Below are positions 1-10,891 of a stretch of 64,000 nt of DNA, one piece after another. The first letter of the stretch is position 1; each line of letters starts with the position of its first letter. Under the pieces are notes generated by a model that saw only the letters and a list, made by a program, of their open reading frames with translations, was not told where the DNA came from and searched no databases. Both the position numbers and the translations under genes were made by a program. The DNA is taken from positions 1-64,000 of the forward strand of contig JAKPQE010000036.1 in the NCBI GenBank assembly GCA_029572955.1, in the 5' to 3' direction. This stretch comes from Pseudomonadota bacterium. Lineage in GTDB: Bacteria; Pseudomonadota; Alphaproteobacteria; Rhizobiales; JAKPQE01.

Positions 1-1
1 C

Positions 2-151
2 ACGGCCCTCGGCGACGCGCTCGCCACGGCCGAGGTGCTGCTGCGGCTGATCGCCCTGCTCGACGGCGTCGGGGTCAAGACGCTGCGCGACGCCTTCGAG
101 GTCTCGGAGGCGCAGGCCGCCATCCGGCGCAAGCAGAAGAAGTCGTACTGA
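2..151 (+). CDS. C-terminal fragment of an exonuclease-type protein (3'-5' exonuclease / DNA pol III epsilon-like), truncated by window start
   Basis: Frame 2 reads TALGDALATAEVLLRLIALLDGVGVKTLRDAFEVSEAQAAIRRKQKKSY*; 'H-TALGDALATAEVLL' resembles the C-terminal ExoIII motif of DnaQ-like exonucleases. Confidence 0.5.
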   Translation, partial: TALGDALATAEVLLRLIALLDGVGVKTLRDAFEVSEAQAAIRRKQKKSY

Positions 152-173
152 GCGGAGCAAGAGCCCGGCGCGA

Positions 174-453
174 CGGCCGGTCGGCCTTGCGAACCCTGCG
201 GGACCCGTCTCGCTCACGGCGAGTTCGCTTCGCTCACCGCCTCCCGCAAGTCGCATGTTGGCGACTTGCCATTCCTGGCAAGCAACACCGGGTAGACCCA
301 GTGTTGCCGGGGGCGCGCTGACCCAAGCGGCGGCCGGTCGGCCTTGCGAACCCTGCGGGACCCGTCTCGCTCACGGCGAGTTCGCTTCGCTCACCGCCTC
401 CGCGGGGGCGCGCTGACCGCGCGACGGCCGGTCGGCCTTGCGAACCCTGCGGG
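174..453. repeat. Intergenic direct repeat: 71-nt unit twice (174-244, 331-401) plus 29-nt partial third copy (425-453), with hairpins between
   Basis: cggccggtcggccttgcgaaccctgcgggacccgtctcgctcacggcgagttcgcttcgctcaccgcctcc is identical at 174 and 331; first 29 nt recur at 425; gggggcgcgctgacc recurs at 309 and 404; hairpins gcaagtcgc/gcgacttgc (246-269) and gcaacac/gtgttgc (282-307). Confidence 0.85.
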
Positions 454-526
454 TTCGATGGCACCCAGAGCGATGCGGGCGGCCCGAAGGCCGCCCGTTC
501 GTTTTTGGGAATGCTAGCGGCGGCGC

Positions 527-2131
<1,605 letters not shown>

Positions 2132-2351
2132 GGCGGTGCTTCCTCCGGGGCCTTGCGGCCGGCAAAAAATCGATGCCCGGTTATACGCACGCCGCCACTG
2201 TTGCGATATCCGGGCAATGATATCAGCACTCTTTCCATTTCAGAAAAGATCGGGGCCCGGCCCCGGCAGCGAGCCCGGTCGCCGCCGTGCCGCCTGAACT
2301 GCCGTTACGGCAGCCGCTGCAAGGAAAGGCCAAGTCGAACGGTCACGGGCG

Positions 2352-2394
2352 CCAAGAAAAGCGAACGCCGGCTCTCCGTCCGCGGAGAACCGGC
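2352..2394 (-). terminator. Rho-independent terminator downstream of mucR-like gene
   Basis: Minus strand gccggttctccg-cgga-cggagagccggc (12-bp stem, one G-U) followed by gttcgcttttcttgg. Confidence 0.6.
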
Positions 2395-2474
2395 GGCTCA
2401 CAGCCCAAGCTTGCGTCAGCTACCCGCTGCGCCCCGTTCCGCACAGTCTCGGTGCGGAAGCGGCAAGTATTCGA

Positions 2475-2894
2475 TTACTTCTTGCCGCGGCGGCGCTGCT
2501 GGCCGAGGCCCATCTTCTTGGCCAGGTCCGAACGGGCCGCAGCATAGTTCGGGGCGACCATCGGATAGTCGGCCGGAAGACCCCACTTCTCGCGGTACTC
2601 TTCGGGCGACAGATTGTAGTGGGTGCGCAGGTGGCGCTTCAGCGACTTGAACTTCTTGCCGTCTTCGAGGCAGATGATGTAATCGGGATTGACCGACTTC
2701 TTGACGGCCACGGCCGGCTTCAGCGGCTCCGGCTCGGGCTCGCTGACGACACCGCTGGTGCGCTGCAGGGCGCCATAGACATCGGCGATGAGCGCCGCAA
2801 GATCACCAGAGGCAACAGGGTTATTGCTCACATAGGCCGAAACAATTTCCGCCGTCAGGTCGATCAGGTTGTCCGCTTCCATCATATCCGTCAT
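2475..2894 (-). CDS. mucR: MucR/Ros family zinc-finger transcriptional regulator
   Basis: [60 protein letters not shown] is the MucR/Ros signature. Confidence 0.93.
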   Translation of the reverse strand: MTDMMEADNLIDLTAEIVSAYVSNNPVASGDLAALIADVYGALQRTSGVVSEPEPEPLKPAVAVKKSVNPDYIICLEDGKKFKSLKRHLRTHYNLSPEEYREKWGLPADYPMVAPNYAAARSDLAKKMGLGQQRRRGKK

Positions 2895-3273
2895 CTGCTC
2901 GGGTACCTTTCAAAGACCGGCAAAACGCCCTGCAACCAATCGACGAATTGCCTTGCCAATTCTGCCTAAACCAACCGATCCTTCCGGCCTTGCGCCAATA
3001 TTCGAATCGGCCTGCCGCACATAGCGCCCTGTGTATAGTTTTACGTAGGCGGTGACAATAGCGACCGATCGCAATAAGTAAATTTTTGCTGGCCATCTCC
3101 GCCGTTTGTTTTCTTGATCTTTTCCAAACAGACTAGAGCGCCTGCGGCAGTTTGGCAGATACAAATTGTCATTCGATCATATTCTGAAAATTTGCCTTAA
3201 AGACGGACGCCGGACGAAAGCCGCAATGTTTGCGGCGTTTCGCCGGGTTGCAGGTCCGACCCCCGAGGGGTCC

Positions 3274-4662
3274 TCAGAAATACGCCGCGTTTATTACCAT
3301 GTGGACTAAAATACTCGCAGCGTAGCCGAGGGCGATCGCCCAGCTCCATTTCAGGTGGCTGGAGAACGTGTAGACGCCGCGGGCCTGGCCCATCAGCGCG
3401 ACGCCGGCGGCCGAGCCGATCGACAGCAAGCTGCCGCCGACGCCGGCCGTCAGCGTGATCAGCAGCCACTGACCGTCGCTCATCTCCGGGTTCATGGTCA
3501 GCACCGCGAACATCAGCGGGATGTTGTCGACGATCGCCGAGAGCGCGCCGATGACGATGTTGGCGAAGGTCGGGCCCATGTCGACATAGAGATGCTGGGC
3601 CGCCCAGGCGAGATAGCCGATCACGCCGAGACCGCCGACGGCGAAGATGATGCCGAAGAAGAACAGCAGCGTGTCCCACTCGATGCGCGCCACCTGATGG
3701 AAGCTGTCGAGGACCATGTCCTCGTCCTTGCGCCGCTTGCCGGCCCTTTGCAGGTAGTAGGCGAGCATCTGCAGGTAACCGAGGCCGAGCATCATGCCGA
3801 GCGCCGGCGGCAGGTGCAGGAAGTTCTTGAACGACACGGCGGTGGCGATGGTCACGGCGAACAGCACGATGACGCCCCAGGCGCCGGGCTTCAGGCGCCG
3901 CCGTTCCTCGCGCGCCGGCGGCGTGACGTTCGGCACGGCGATGCTCATCAGGGCGGCCGGCACGAGGAAGTTGACGGCCGAGGGCACGAACAGCACGAAG
4001 AATTCGGTGAAGTCGAGCTTGCCCTTCTGCCAGACCATCAACGTGGTGATGTCGCCGAACGGCGAGAAGGCGCCGCCGGCATTGGCGGCGACGACGACGT
4101 TGATGCAGGCGAGTGCGACGAACTTCGGCGACTCGCGGCCGACCGCCATGACGACGGCGCCGAGGATCAGCGAGGTCGTCAGGTTGTCGAGGACGCCGGA
4201 GAGGAAGAAGGCGAGGACGCCGGTCATCCAGAACAGTCGGCGATAGCCGAGGCCGAGCGCCACGAGGCGGGCCCGCAGCACGTCGAAGACACGCCGTTCC
4301 TCGAGTGTGTTCACATAGGTGATCGCCACCATCAGGAAGAGGAACAGCTCGCCGTAGTCGAGGATCGTGACGTCGACCGCCGCCTCGAGCGCGAGATCCC
4401 GCCCCGAACCCATATAGGCGATGCCGATCAGCACCCAGATCGCGCCGGCGGCGACCATCACCGGCTTCGACTTGCGCATCTCGGTCGCCTCCTCGAGGAC
4501 GACGAGCGTGTAGGCAAGGACGAAGATCGCCAGCGCGGCGAAACCGATCGGCGATGCCGTGAGGTCGAGCGGCGCGACGGCCGCACCGGCCTCCATGGCG
4601 GCCGCCGGTCCGCCCGCGAAGAAGAACGACAACAACGCGAGAACGCGCAAGAGAAGCGCCAT
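3274..4662 (-). CDS. nhaD: NhaD-type sodium:proton antiporter, copy 1
   Basis: Polytopic; LDNLTTSLILGAVVMAVGRESPKFVALACINVVVAANAGGAFSPFGDITTLMVWQ; start placed at MALLLRVLALLSFF (ORF extends to 4722). Confidence 0.88.
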   Translation of the reverse strand: MALLLRVLALLSFFFAGGPAAAMEAGAAVAPLDLTASPIGFAALAIFVLAYTLVVLEEATEMRKSKPVMVAAGAIWVLIGIAYMGSGRDLALEAAVDVTILDYGELFLFLMVAITYVNTLEERRVFDVLRARLVALGLGYRRLFWMTGVLAFFLSGVLDNLTTSLILGAVVMAVGRESPKFVALACINVVVAANAGGAFSPFGDITTLMVWQKGKLDFTEFFVLFVPSAVNFLVPAALMSIAVPNVTPPAREERRRLKPGAWGVIVLFAVTIATAVSFKNFLHLPPALGMMLGLGYLQMLAYYLQRAGKRRKDEDMVLDSFHQVARIEWDTLLFFFGIIFAVGGLGVIGYLAWAAQHLYVDMGPTFANIVIGALSAIVDNIPLMFAVLTMNPEMSDGQWLLITLTAGVGGSLLSIGSAAGVALMGQARGVYTFSSHLKWSWAIALGYAASILVHMVINAAYF

Positions 4663-4989
4663 CACGGCCTCCAGAATGGGCCGCGCCGGAACCGGGTCGC
4701 CACGCATGCGCTGCCTCGCCACGCCCCCTCGACGAGGAGGTGCGCTGGCGGAAGCGATCGATGTTCACGGCTGCAGGCTGGAAAACGCGCCCGCGCACAA
4801 AAAGGGCGGGCAGCTGCGTGTCCTGAACGGCAAAGCGGGGCGATTGGCGGGCTGGCGCGCGGCCGATGATCTCCGATCGATGCTCGTCCGTGCCGGCACG
4901 GCCCTGCCGGGCCGGACGCGAACAGGAGCGGACCATATCAGAGTCACCGGCGCCAGCGACAGTGCATTTCTTGGGCAATAGCCATGGCC

Positions 4990-5026
4990 ACAAAGAAAAC
5001 CCGCCCCCGACATCGTCGGGGGCGGG
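4990..5026 (-). terminator. Intrinsic terminator downstream of NhaD copy 2
   Basis: Minus strand cccgcccccgacgatgtcgggggcggg followed by ttttcttt. Confidence 0.75.
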
Positions 5027-5047
5027 CCGTTCCTGTCCGTTCTTCGC

Positions 5048-6451
5048 TCAGAACTTGGCGGCGTTGACGATCAGATGCACCACGATGCTGGCCGCGTAGC
5101 CGACCGCGATCGCCCAGGTCCACTTCAGATGGCTGAAGAAGGTGTAGACGCCGCGGGCCTGGCCCATCAGGGCGACGCCCGCCGCCGAGCCGATCGACAG
5201 GAGACTGCCGCCGACACCGGCCGTGAGCGTGATCAGCAGCCACTGGCCATGGCTCATGTCCGGGTTCATGGTCAGCACCGCGAACATCAGCGGGATGTTG
5301 TCGACGATCGCCGAGAGCACGCCGATGGCGATGTTGGCGAAGGTCGGGCCCATGTCGACATAGAGGTACTGCGACATCATTCCGAGATAGCCGAGGAGGC
5401 CGAGGCCGCCGACGGCGAAGATGATGCCGAAGAAGAAGAACAGCGTGTCCCACTCGACGCGGGCGACCTGGTGGAACGAGTCGAACACCATGTCGTGGTC
5501 GTTCTTGCGGTGCATGCGCAGCTTGTGCACATAGGAGAACATCTGCAGGTAGCCGAGGCCGAGCATCATGCCCATGGCCGGCGGCAGGTGCAGGAAGTTC
5601 TTGAAGGACACGGCGGTGAAGATGGTCAGGCCGAACAACACCATGACGGTGCGCGCGCCCGGCTTCATCCGGCCGAACTGCTCGACCTTCGGCGGCGTCA
5701 CGTTGGGCACCGCGAAGTGCATGATCGCCGCGGGAATGACCGCATTGACCACCGACGGCAGGAAGATGGCGAAGAATTCGATGAAGGTCACCTTCTCCTT
5801 CTGCCAGACCATCAGCGTGGTGATGTCGCCGAACGGCGAATAGGCACCGCCGGCATTGGCGGCGACCACGACGTTGATGCAGGCGAGCGCGACGAACTTC
5901 GGCGATTCACGCCCGACCGCCAGCACCACGGCGCCGAGGATCAGCGAGGTCGTCAGGTTGTCGAGGATCGGCGACAGGAAGAAGGCGATGACGCCGGTCA
6001 GCCAGAACAGCTTGCGATAGCTGAGGCCGGCGGCGATCAGCTTGGCACGCAGCACGTCGAAGACGTGGCGCTCCTCGAGGGTGTTCACGTAGGTGATGGC
6101 GACCATCAGGAAGAGGAACAGCTCGCCATAGTCGAGGATGGTGTGCTGCACGGCGGCATCGAGCGCGGCGATGTTCTCCGGCGCGGCGCCGGAATAGGCG
6201 ATGCCGATGAAAATCCAGATGATGCCGGCAGCCATCATGACCGGCTTGGATTTGCGCATCTCGGTGGCTTCTTCGAAAATGACCAGCATGTAGGCCAGCA
6301 CGAAGAAGACCAGCGACGCGACACCCATCAGGTCGGCCGTGAGGTCGAGCGGTACGGGCACGACGCCCTCCGTCCCGCCCATCGCGAAGGCCATGCCGGT
6401 GCCGGCGGTCCATGCGACGATGGCCGCGAGACATGCAAAAAGAAGCTTCAT
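5048..6451 (-). CDS. nhaD: NhaD-type sodium:proton antiporter, copy 2 (tandem paralog)
   Basis: Very similar to 3274-4662 throughout (LDNLTTSLILGAVVLAVGRESPKFVALACINVVVAANAGGAYSPFGDITTLMVWQ); start placed at MKLLFACLAAIVAW. Confidence 0.88.
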   Translation of the reverse strand: MKLLFACLAAIVAWTAGTGMAFAMGGTEGVVPVPLDLTADLMGVASLVFFVLAYMLVIFEEATEMRKSKPVMMAAGIIWIFIGIAYSGAAPENIAALDAAVQHTILDYGELFLFLMVAITYVNTLEERHVFDVLRAKLIAAGLSYRKLFWLTGVIAFFLSPILDNLTTSLILGAVVLAVGRESPKFVALACINVVVAANAGGAYSPFGDITTLMVWQKEKVTFIEFFAIFLPSVVNAVIPAAIMHFAVPNVTPPKVEQFGRMKPGARTVMVLFGLTIFTAVSFKNFLHLPPAMGMMLGLGYLQMFSYVHKLRMHRKNDHDMVFDSFHQVARVEWDTLFFFFGIIFAVGGLGLLGYLGMMSQYLYVDMGPTFANIAIGVLSAIVDNIPLMFAVLTMNPDMSHGQWLLITLTAGVGGSLLSIGSAAGVALMGQARGVYTFFSHLKWTWAIAVGYAASIVVHLIVNAAKF

Positions 6452-6767
6452 CCTTGCTCCTCCATCCCCTTGTTCGATCGCCAGCCGGGCATCCGGCTTG
6501 CGCTTTCCGGTGCCGGGCCCAGGCGCCGGCGCGGCCGGCGGGCAAGGATCGGCGTGACGATCGGTCGATCGGTCGGCACCGCCCCGCGACGGCGGGCGCA
6601 GTACCATCGCCCAACCGAATACCGTTCAAAATTTAAGATTTGCCGAAACCCTTGATCGACGATCGTCTCAGGCTGCATTTCGAGCGAAAACCGGCGACAT
6701 CTGGAAAAGAGCGTGAATTTTCTATTTCTGAACGCATGACGGTCAGATCACACGGAGGATTGCGGCC

Positions 6768-7187
<420 letters not shown>

Positions 7188-7206
7188 TCACCCGGGAGCC
7201 GAACCG

Positions 7207-7758
7207 ATGCTGATGTCCGCCGCCCGCTCGCAGCTCCTCGTCATCGACATCCAGGAGCGCCTCCTGCCGGCAATGGCCGACAGCGCGGCGGTGCTGCGCA
7301 ATGCCGGGATCGTCATCGCCGCGGCGCGGCGGCTGAAGGTGCCGGTGGTGCTGACCGAGCAATACCCGAAGGGTCTCGGCCCGACGGTGCCGGAAATCGT
7401 CGCGGCGGCCGGCGAGGCGCGGGTGTTCGAGAAGCTCGCCTTCTCGGCGATGCGCGACGCGCGCACCGCCAAGGCCCTCGTCGACCGGCGCGGCAGCGGC
7501 CGCCCGCAGGTCGTCGTCTGCGGGATCGAGGCCCATGTCTGCGTGCTGCAGACCGCGCTCGACCTCAAGGAGCGCGGCTTCGACGTGTTCGTCGTCGCCG
7601 ATGCCGTCTCCTCGCGGGTGCGCGGTTCGCACGAAACGGCCCTGCAGCGCATGGCGGCGGCCGGCGTCGTTGCCGTCACCGCCGAGATGGTCGCCTTCGA
7701 ATGGGTCGAGGCCGCCGGCACCGACGACTTCAAGGCGATCGCCCGGCTCGTCAAGTAA
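7207..7758 (+). CDS. Isochorismatase-family hydrolase
   Basis: LLVIDIQERLLPAM, VPVVLTEQYPKGLGPTVPEI, VVVCGIEAHVCVLQTALDLKERGFDVFVVADAVSSR. Confidence 0.92.
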   Translation: MLMSAARSQLLVIDIQERLLPAMADSAAVLRNAGIVIAAARRLKVPVVLTEQYPKGLGPTVPEIVAAAGEARVFEKLAFSAMRDARTAKALVDRRGSGRPQVVVCGIEAHVCVLQTALDLKERGFDVFVVADAVSSRVRGSHETALQRMAAAGVVAVTAEMVAFEWVEAAGTDDFKAIARLVK

Positions 7759-7887
7759 CGCCGGCGATCGCGGCAAAGGAAATGCCGGGTCCGGGGTGGC
7801 GAGGCCGGGGGCAAGGCTCTATGTCTGTCTGCGACGCGCCCGCCCGGCGCGAAACCGATCGAATTTCATTCCATTGGGGGACTATCC

Positions 7888-8487
7888 ATGGCTTTCGAAC
7901 TTCCCGCCCTTCCCTACGCCCGTGACGCGCTGCAGCCGTTCATGTCGGCCGAGACCTTCGAGTACCATCTCGACAAGCATCACCAGGCCTATGTGACCAA
8001 CGCCAACAAGCTGATCGAGGGCTCCGGCCTCGAGGGCAAGTCGGTCGAGGAGATCATCACCGGCAGCTTCGGCAAGAACCCGGGCCTGTTCAACAACGCC
8101 GCCCAGTGCTTCAACCACTCCGAGTTCTGGAAGTCGATGAAGCCGAACGGCGGCGGCAAGGCGGTCCCGGGCGCGCTCGCCAAGGCGATCGATTCCGACC
8201 TCGGCGGCTACGACAAGTTCCGCGCCGACTTCATCAATGCCGGCATGACGCAGTTCGGTTCGGGCTGGTGCTGGCTCGCGGTCAAGGACGGCAAGCTCGA
8301 GATCATGAAGTCGCCGAACGCGGAGAACCCGCTGGTCGCCGGCGCCAAGCCGATCGTCACCTGCGACGTGTGGGAGCACGCCTACTACATCGACTATCGC
8401 AACGCCCGTCCGAAGTTCCTCGAGGCGTTCGTCGACAGCCTGCTGAACTGGGACTACGCCCTCGAGCTCTACGAGGCGGCGCGCTGA
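7888..8487 (+). CDS. sodB: Superoxide dismutase (Fe/Mn family, Fe-type)
   Basis: MAFELPALPYARDALQPFMSAETFEYHLDKHHQAYV... NNAAQCFNHSEFWKSM... DVWEHAYYIDYRNARPKFLEAF. Confidence 0.96.
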   Translation: MAFELPALPYARDALQPFMSAETFEYHLDKHHQAYVTNANKLIEGSGLEGKSVEEIITGSFGKNPGLFNNAAQCFNHSEFWKSMKPNGGGKAVPGALAKAIDSDLGGYDKFRADFINAGMTQFGSGWCWLAVKDGKLEIMKSPNAENPLVAGAKPIVTCDVWEHAYYIDYRNARPKFLEAFVDSLLNWDYALELYEAAR

Positions 8488-8540
8488 AGCAGCGCCGCGG
8501 CCCGGCGACGCGCGTCGGGCCGCCCCTTCCCGGAAAAACG

Positions 8541-8575
8541 AAACGCCCGGCGGAGCCTTCGCCGGGCGTTTTTTT
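8541..8575 (+). terminator. Intrinsic terminator after sodB
   Basis: acgcccggcg-gagcctt-cgccgggcgt followed by a T run. Confidence 0.85.
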
Positions 8576-8664
8576 CCGATCGGTGTCATTTTCGGCAAAT
8601 CGACACCCGTTTGGCAATCATTCGTTAGGCGCCCACCTCCTATAGTCGCGGCGAAACGGGGGAG

Positions 8665-9279
8665 TTGGTGCCGGTGTCCGAAGACCTGTCCAAGCTGCAT
8701 GTGCTGCTGCTCGACGACAACAGGAACTTCCTGTCGATCCTGCGTTCGGTGCTGCGCGACTTCGGCATTCGCGACATCGTCGAGTTCACGAGCCCGGTTG
8801 CCGCGCTCGAATATCTGCGCAACACCCCGGTCCACATCGCCCTCATCGATCTGGCGATGCCGGAAATGAACGGCCTCGAATTCGCCGATCGGGTGCGGCG
8901 CATGACCGACGCCGCCAATCCGTTCATGCCGATGATCATGATCACCGGGCACGCCGACCGCTCGCTCGTCCAGAAGGTGATCAACCACGGCATCGAGGGC
9001 CTGCTGGTCAAGCCGCTGCGCCCCAGCGCGCTGAAGGACAGGATCGTCGCCCTCGCCTCGCGGCCGCGCCACTATGTGCGCACCAAGACGGGCTATTTCG
9101 GCCCGGACCGGCGGCGGCGCGACGATCCGGCCTATTCTGGCGGGGAACGGCGCAAGGACGAGCTCGCCGAGAAGATCCGGCGTCCGGGCGTCGTCAACGA
9201 CATGCCGAACCCGAAATGGATCCCGGTCGGCACGGCCAAGCGGCCGCAGGACGAGCACGACACCTTCATCATCGATTGA
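8665..9279 (+). CDS. Response-regulator receiver (CheY-like) protein with C-terminal extension
   Basis: VLLLDDNRNFLSILRSVLRDFGI, ALIDLAMPEMNGLEF, MIMITGHAD, VKPLRPSAL; TTG start with purine-rich upstream ggggga. Confidence 0.88.
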   Translation: MVPVSEDLSKLHVLLLDDNRNFLSILRSVLRDFGIRDIVEFTSPVAALEYLRNTPVHIALIDLAMPEMNGLEFADRVRRMTDAANPFMPMIMITGHADRSLVQKVINHGIEGLLVKPLRPSALKDRIVALASRPRHYVRTKTGYFGPDRRRRDDPAYSGGERRKDELAEKIRRPGVVNDMPNPKWIPVGTAKRPQDEHDTFIID

Positions 9280-9302
9280 GGACCGAGGCGCCGACCGGCG
9301 CC

Positions 9303-9629
9303 TCAATGCTTGCGGTAGCCGCCGTAGCCGAGGCTGCAGCCGGCAACGCGGGTGCGGTCGGGATAGCCGCTGCGGGTCCAGTAGAGCCAGTTCTGGCAGT
9401 CGGTCTCGCTCGTGAAACAAGCCTCGACCGAGATCGATTCCTCGCACCAGTCGCAATTGTGACCGGTGCGTGCGCCGGCGTAGCGGCCCCACCAGATCGA
9501 TTCGGCCGGCATCTGGCCGAGCATGACGCCGCAATCGCCACCCTCCGGCCGCGGCTTGATGCTGTCGGCAAGCACCGGACCGGTCGAGACGAGGAAAAGC
9601 GCCGTGAGAGTGGCCGCGAGGAGTTTCAT
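9303..9629 (-). CDS. Small exported cysteine-rich hypothetical protein
   Basis: Signal-like MKLLAATLTALFLVSTGPVLA then multiple Cys (CGVML, CDWCEES, ACFTSETDC, GCSLGYGG). Confidence 0.65.
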   Translation of the reverse strand: MKLLAATLTALFLVSTGPVLADSIKPRPEGGDCGVMLGQMPAESIWWGRYAGARTGHNCDWCEESISVEACFTSETDCQNWLYWTRSGYPDRTRVAGCSLGYGGYRKH

Positions 9630-9736
9630 CCGAACACCTGTTCCTGAGAGCATCGCTCGATCATAATACACCCCTGCCGCATCCCCGGCGAGACAGCAAA
9701 CACGCGTCGCGAACGCGCGAGCAAGCGGATCGAACC

Positions 9737-10408
9737 ATGGCCGTCGACGCCTCGTCCCTCGACAAGCTGCTGCTGCCCTGGACGGGCAAGAGCGAGGCCG
9801 AGATCGAACGCCTTGCCGGGGCGGTCGACATCGTGCGCCTGCCGGCCGGGTTCCAGGCGTTCTCGCCGGGCAGCCCCTGCCAGTCCTATCTGGTCGTGCT
9901 GGAGGGTTCCGTCCGGGTGCAGATGCTCTCGGAGAACGGCCGCGAGATCCTGCTCTACCGGGTCCATCCGGGCGAGAGCTGCGTCCTGACCACCGCCTGC
10001 CTGCTCGGCGCCGAGTCCTATCCGGCCGAGGGCGTGGTCGAGACCGACACGGTCGCCGCCTCGATCCCGATCGGCCGGTTCAAGACGTTCCTCGCCGAAT
10101 CGGAGACCTTCCGCAACCAGGTCTTCACCAGCTTCGGGCGGCGCATCTCCGACATCCTCACGCGCATGGAAGAGACGGTGTTCCGCCGCCTCGACGTGCG
10201 GCTCGCCCGGCTTCTGACCGACAGCGGCGCCGACGGCATCGTCACCGCCACCCATCAGGACATCGCCGCCGAGCTCGGCACGGCGCGCGAGGTGGTGAGC
10301 CGTCAGCTCAAGGCGTTCGAGCGCGACAACCTCGTCGCCCTGCAGCGCGGCCGCATCGAGATCGTCAACCGGCGGCGGCTGGCGGAACTCGCCGCATCGG
10401 TGACTTGA
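9737..10408 (+). CDS. Crp/Fnr family transcriptional regulator
   Basis: cNMP-like fold plus HTH: THQDIAAELGTAREVVSRQLKAFERDNLVALQRGRIEI. Confidence 0.9.
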   Translation: MAVDASSLDKLLLPWTGKSEAEIERLAGAVDIVRLPAGFQAFSPGSPCQSYLVVLEGSVRVQMLSENGREILLYRVHPGESCVLTTACLLGAESYPAEGVVETDTVAASIPIGRFKTFLAESETFRNQVFTSFGRRISDILTRMEETVFRRLDVRLARLLTDSGADGIVTATHQDIAAELGTAREVVSRQLKAFERDNLVALQRGRIEIVNRRRLAELAASVT

Positions 10409-10499
10409 TCACAGACTCCACCGCAACAATGGCGTTTGGTCGTGCCGTGCTCAGACGCCCCGCCCCTCCGGCCGGGGCGGTAACAAGGGGAATTGTTCC

Positions 10500-10703
10500 A
10501 TGTTTTCGTCCAACGTCGGCGGCGTCGATCGCATCGCCCGCATCCTCGTCGGTATCGCCCTCATCGCTTTCGCGCTGTTCGCCCCGGCGACCATCACCTG
10601 GTCGTGGGTCGGCTGGATCGGCGTCGTGCCGCTGCTGACCGGCGCCCTCGGCTGGTGCCCGGCCTACATGCCGTTCGGCATCAAGACCTGCCGCGTCAAG
10701 TAA
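10500..10703 (+). CDS. DUF2892 family (YgaP-like) inner membrane protein
   Basis: NVGGVDRIARILVGIALIAFALF...LTGALGWCPAYMPFGIKTCRVK. Confidence 0.88.
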   Translation: MFSSNVGGVDRIARILVGIALIAFALFAPATITWSWVGWIGVVPLLTGALGWCPAYMPFGIKTCRVK

Positions 10704-10832
10704 TCGGCAAGGCGCAGGTTCCGTCGAGCGTCGGGCCACCCCGTTCGACCCGAGCCCGGCACCGCGCACCCGCCCGAGAAGGACTGCCGGACGGGCGGCG
10801 CTGTGAACCTCGAGGGAACCATGCATCGGGAG

Positions 10833-10864
10833 CGGCGCATCGGCAACGGTGCGCCGTTTTCCTT
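10833..10864 (+). terminator. Intrinsic terminator after DUF2892 gene
   Basis: cggcgca...tgcgccg followed by ttttcctt. Confidence 0.65.
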
Positions 10865-10891
10865 TGCGGAAGTGCCGGGGGCAAATCCCGT

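Noticed and set aside
3220-3236. gccgcaatgtttgcggc hairpin downstream of NhaD copy 1 as a terminator
   Set aside because: Stem is short and no convincing T-run in the minus direction; not listed as a feature.
3355-4869. 504-aa plus-strand ORF opposite NhaD copy 1
   Set aside because: Shadow ORF rich in His/Arg/Asp/Glu with no domain pattern; mirrors real gene on minus strand.
5075-6655. 526-aa plus-strand ORF opposite NhaD copy 2
   Set aside because: Same antisense artefact as over copy 1.
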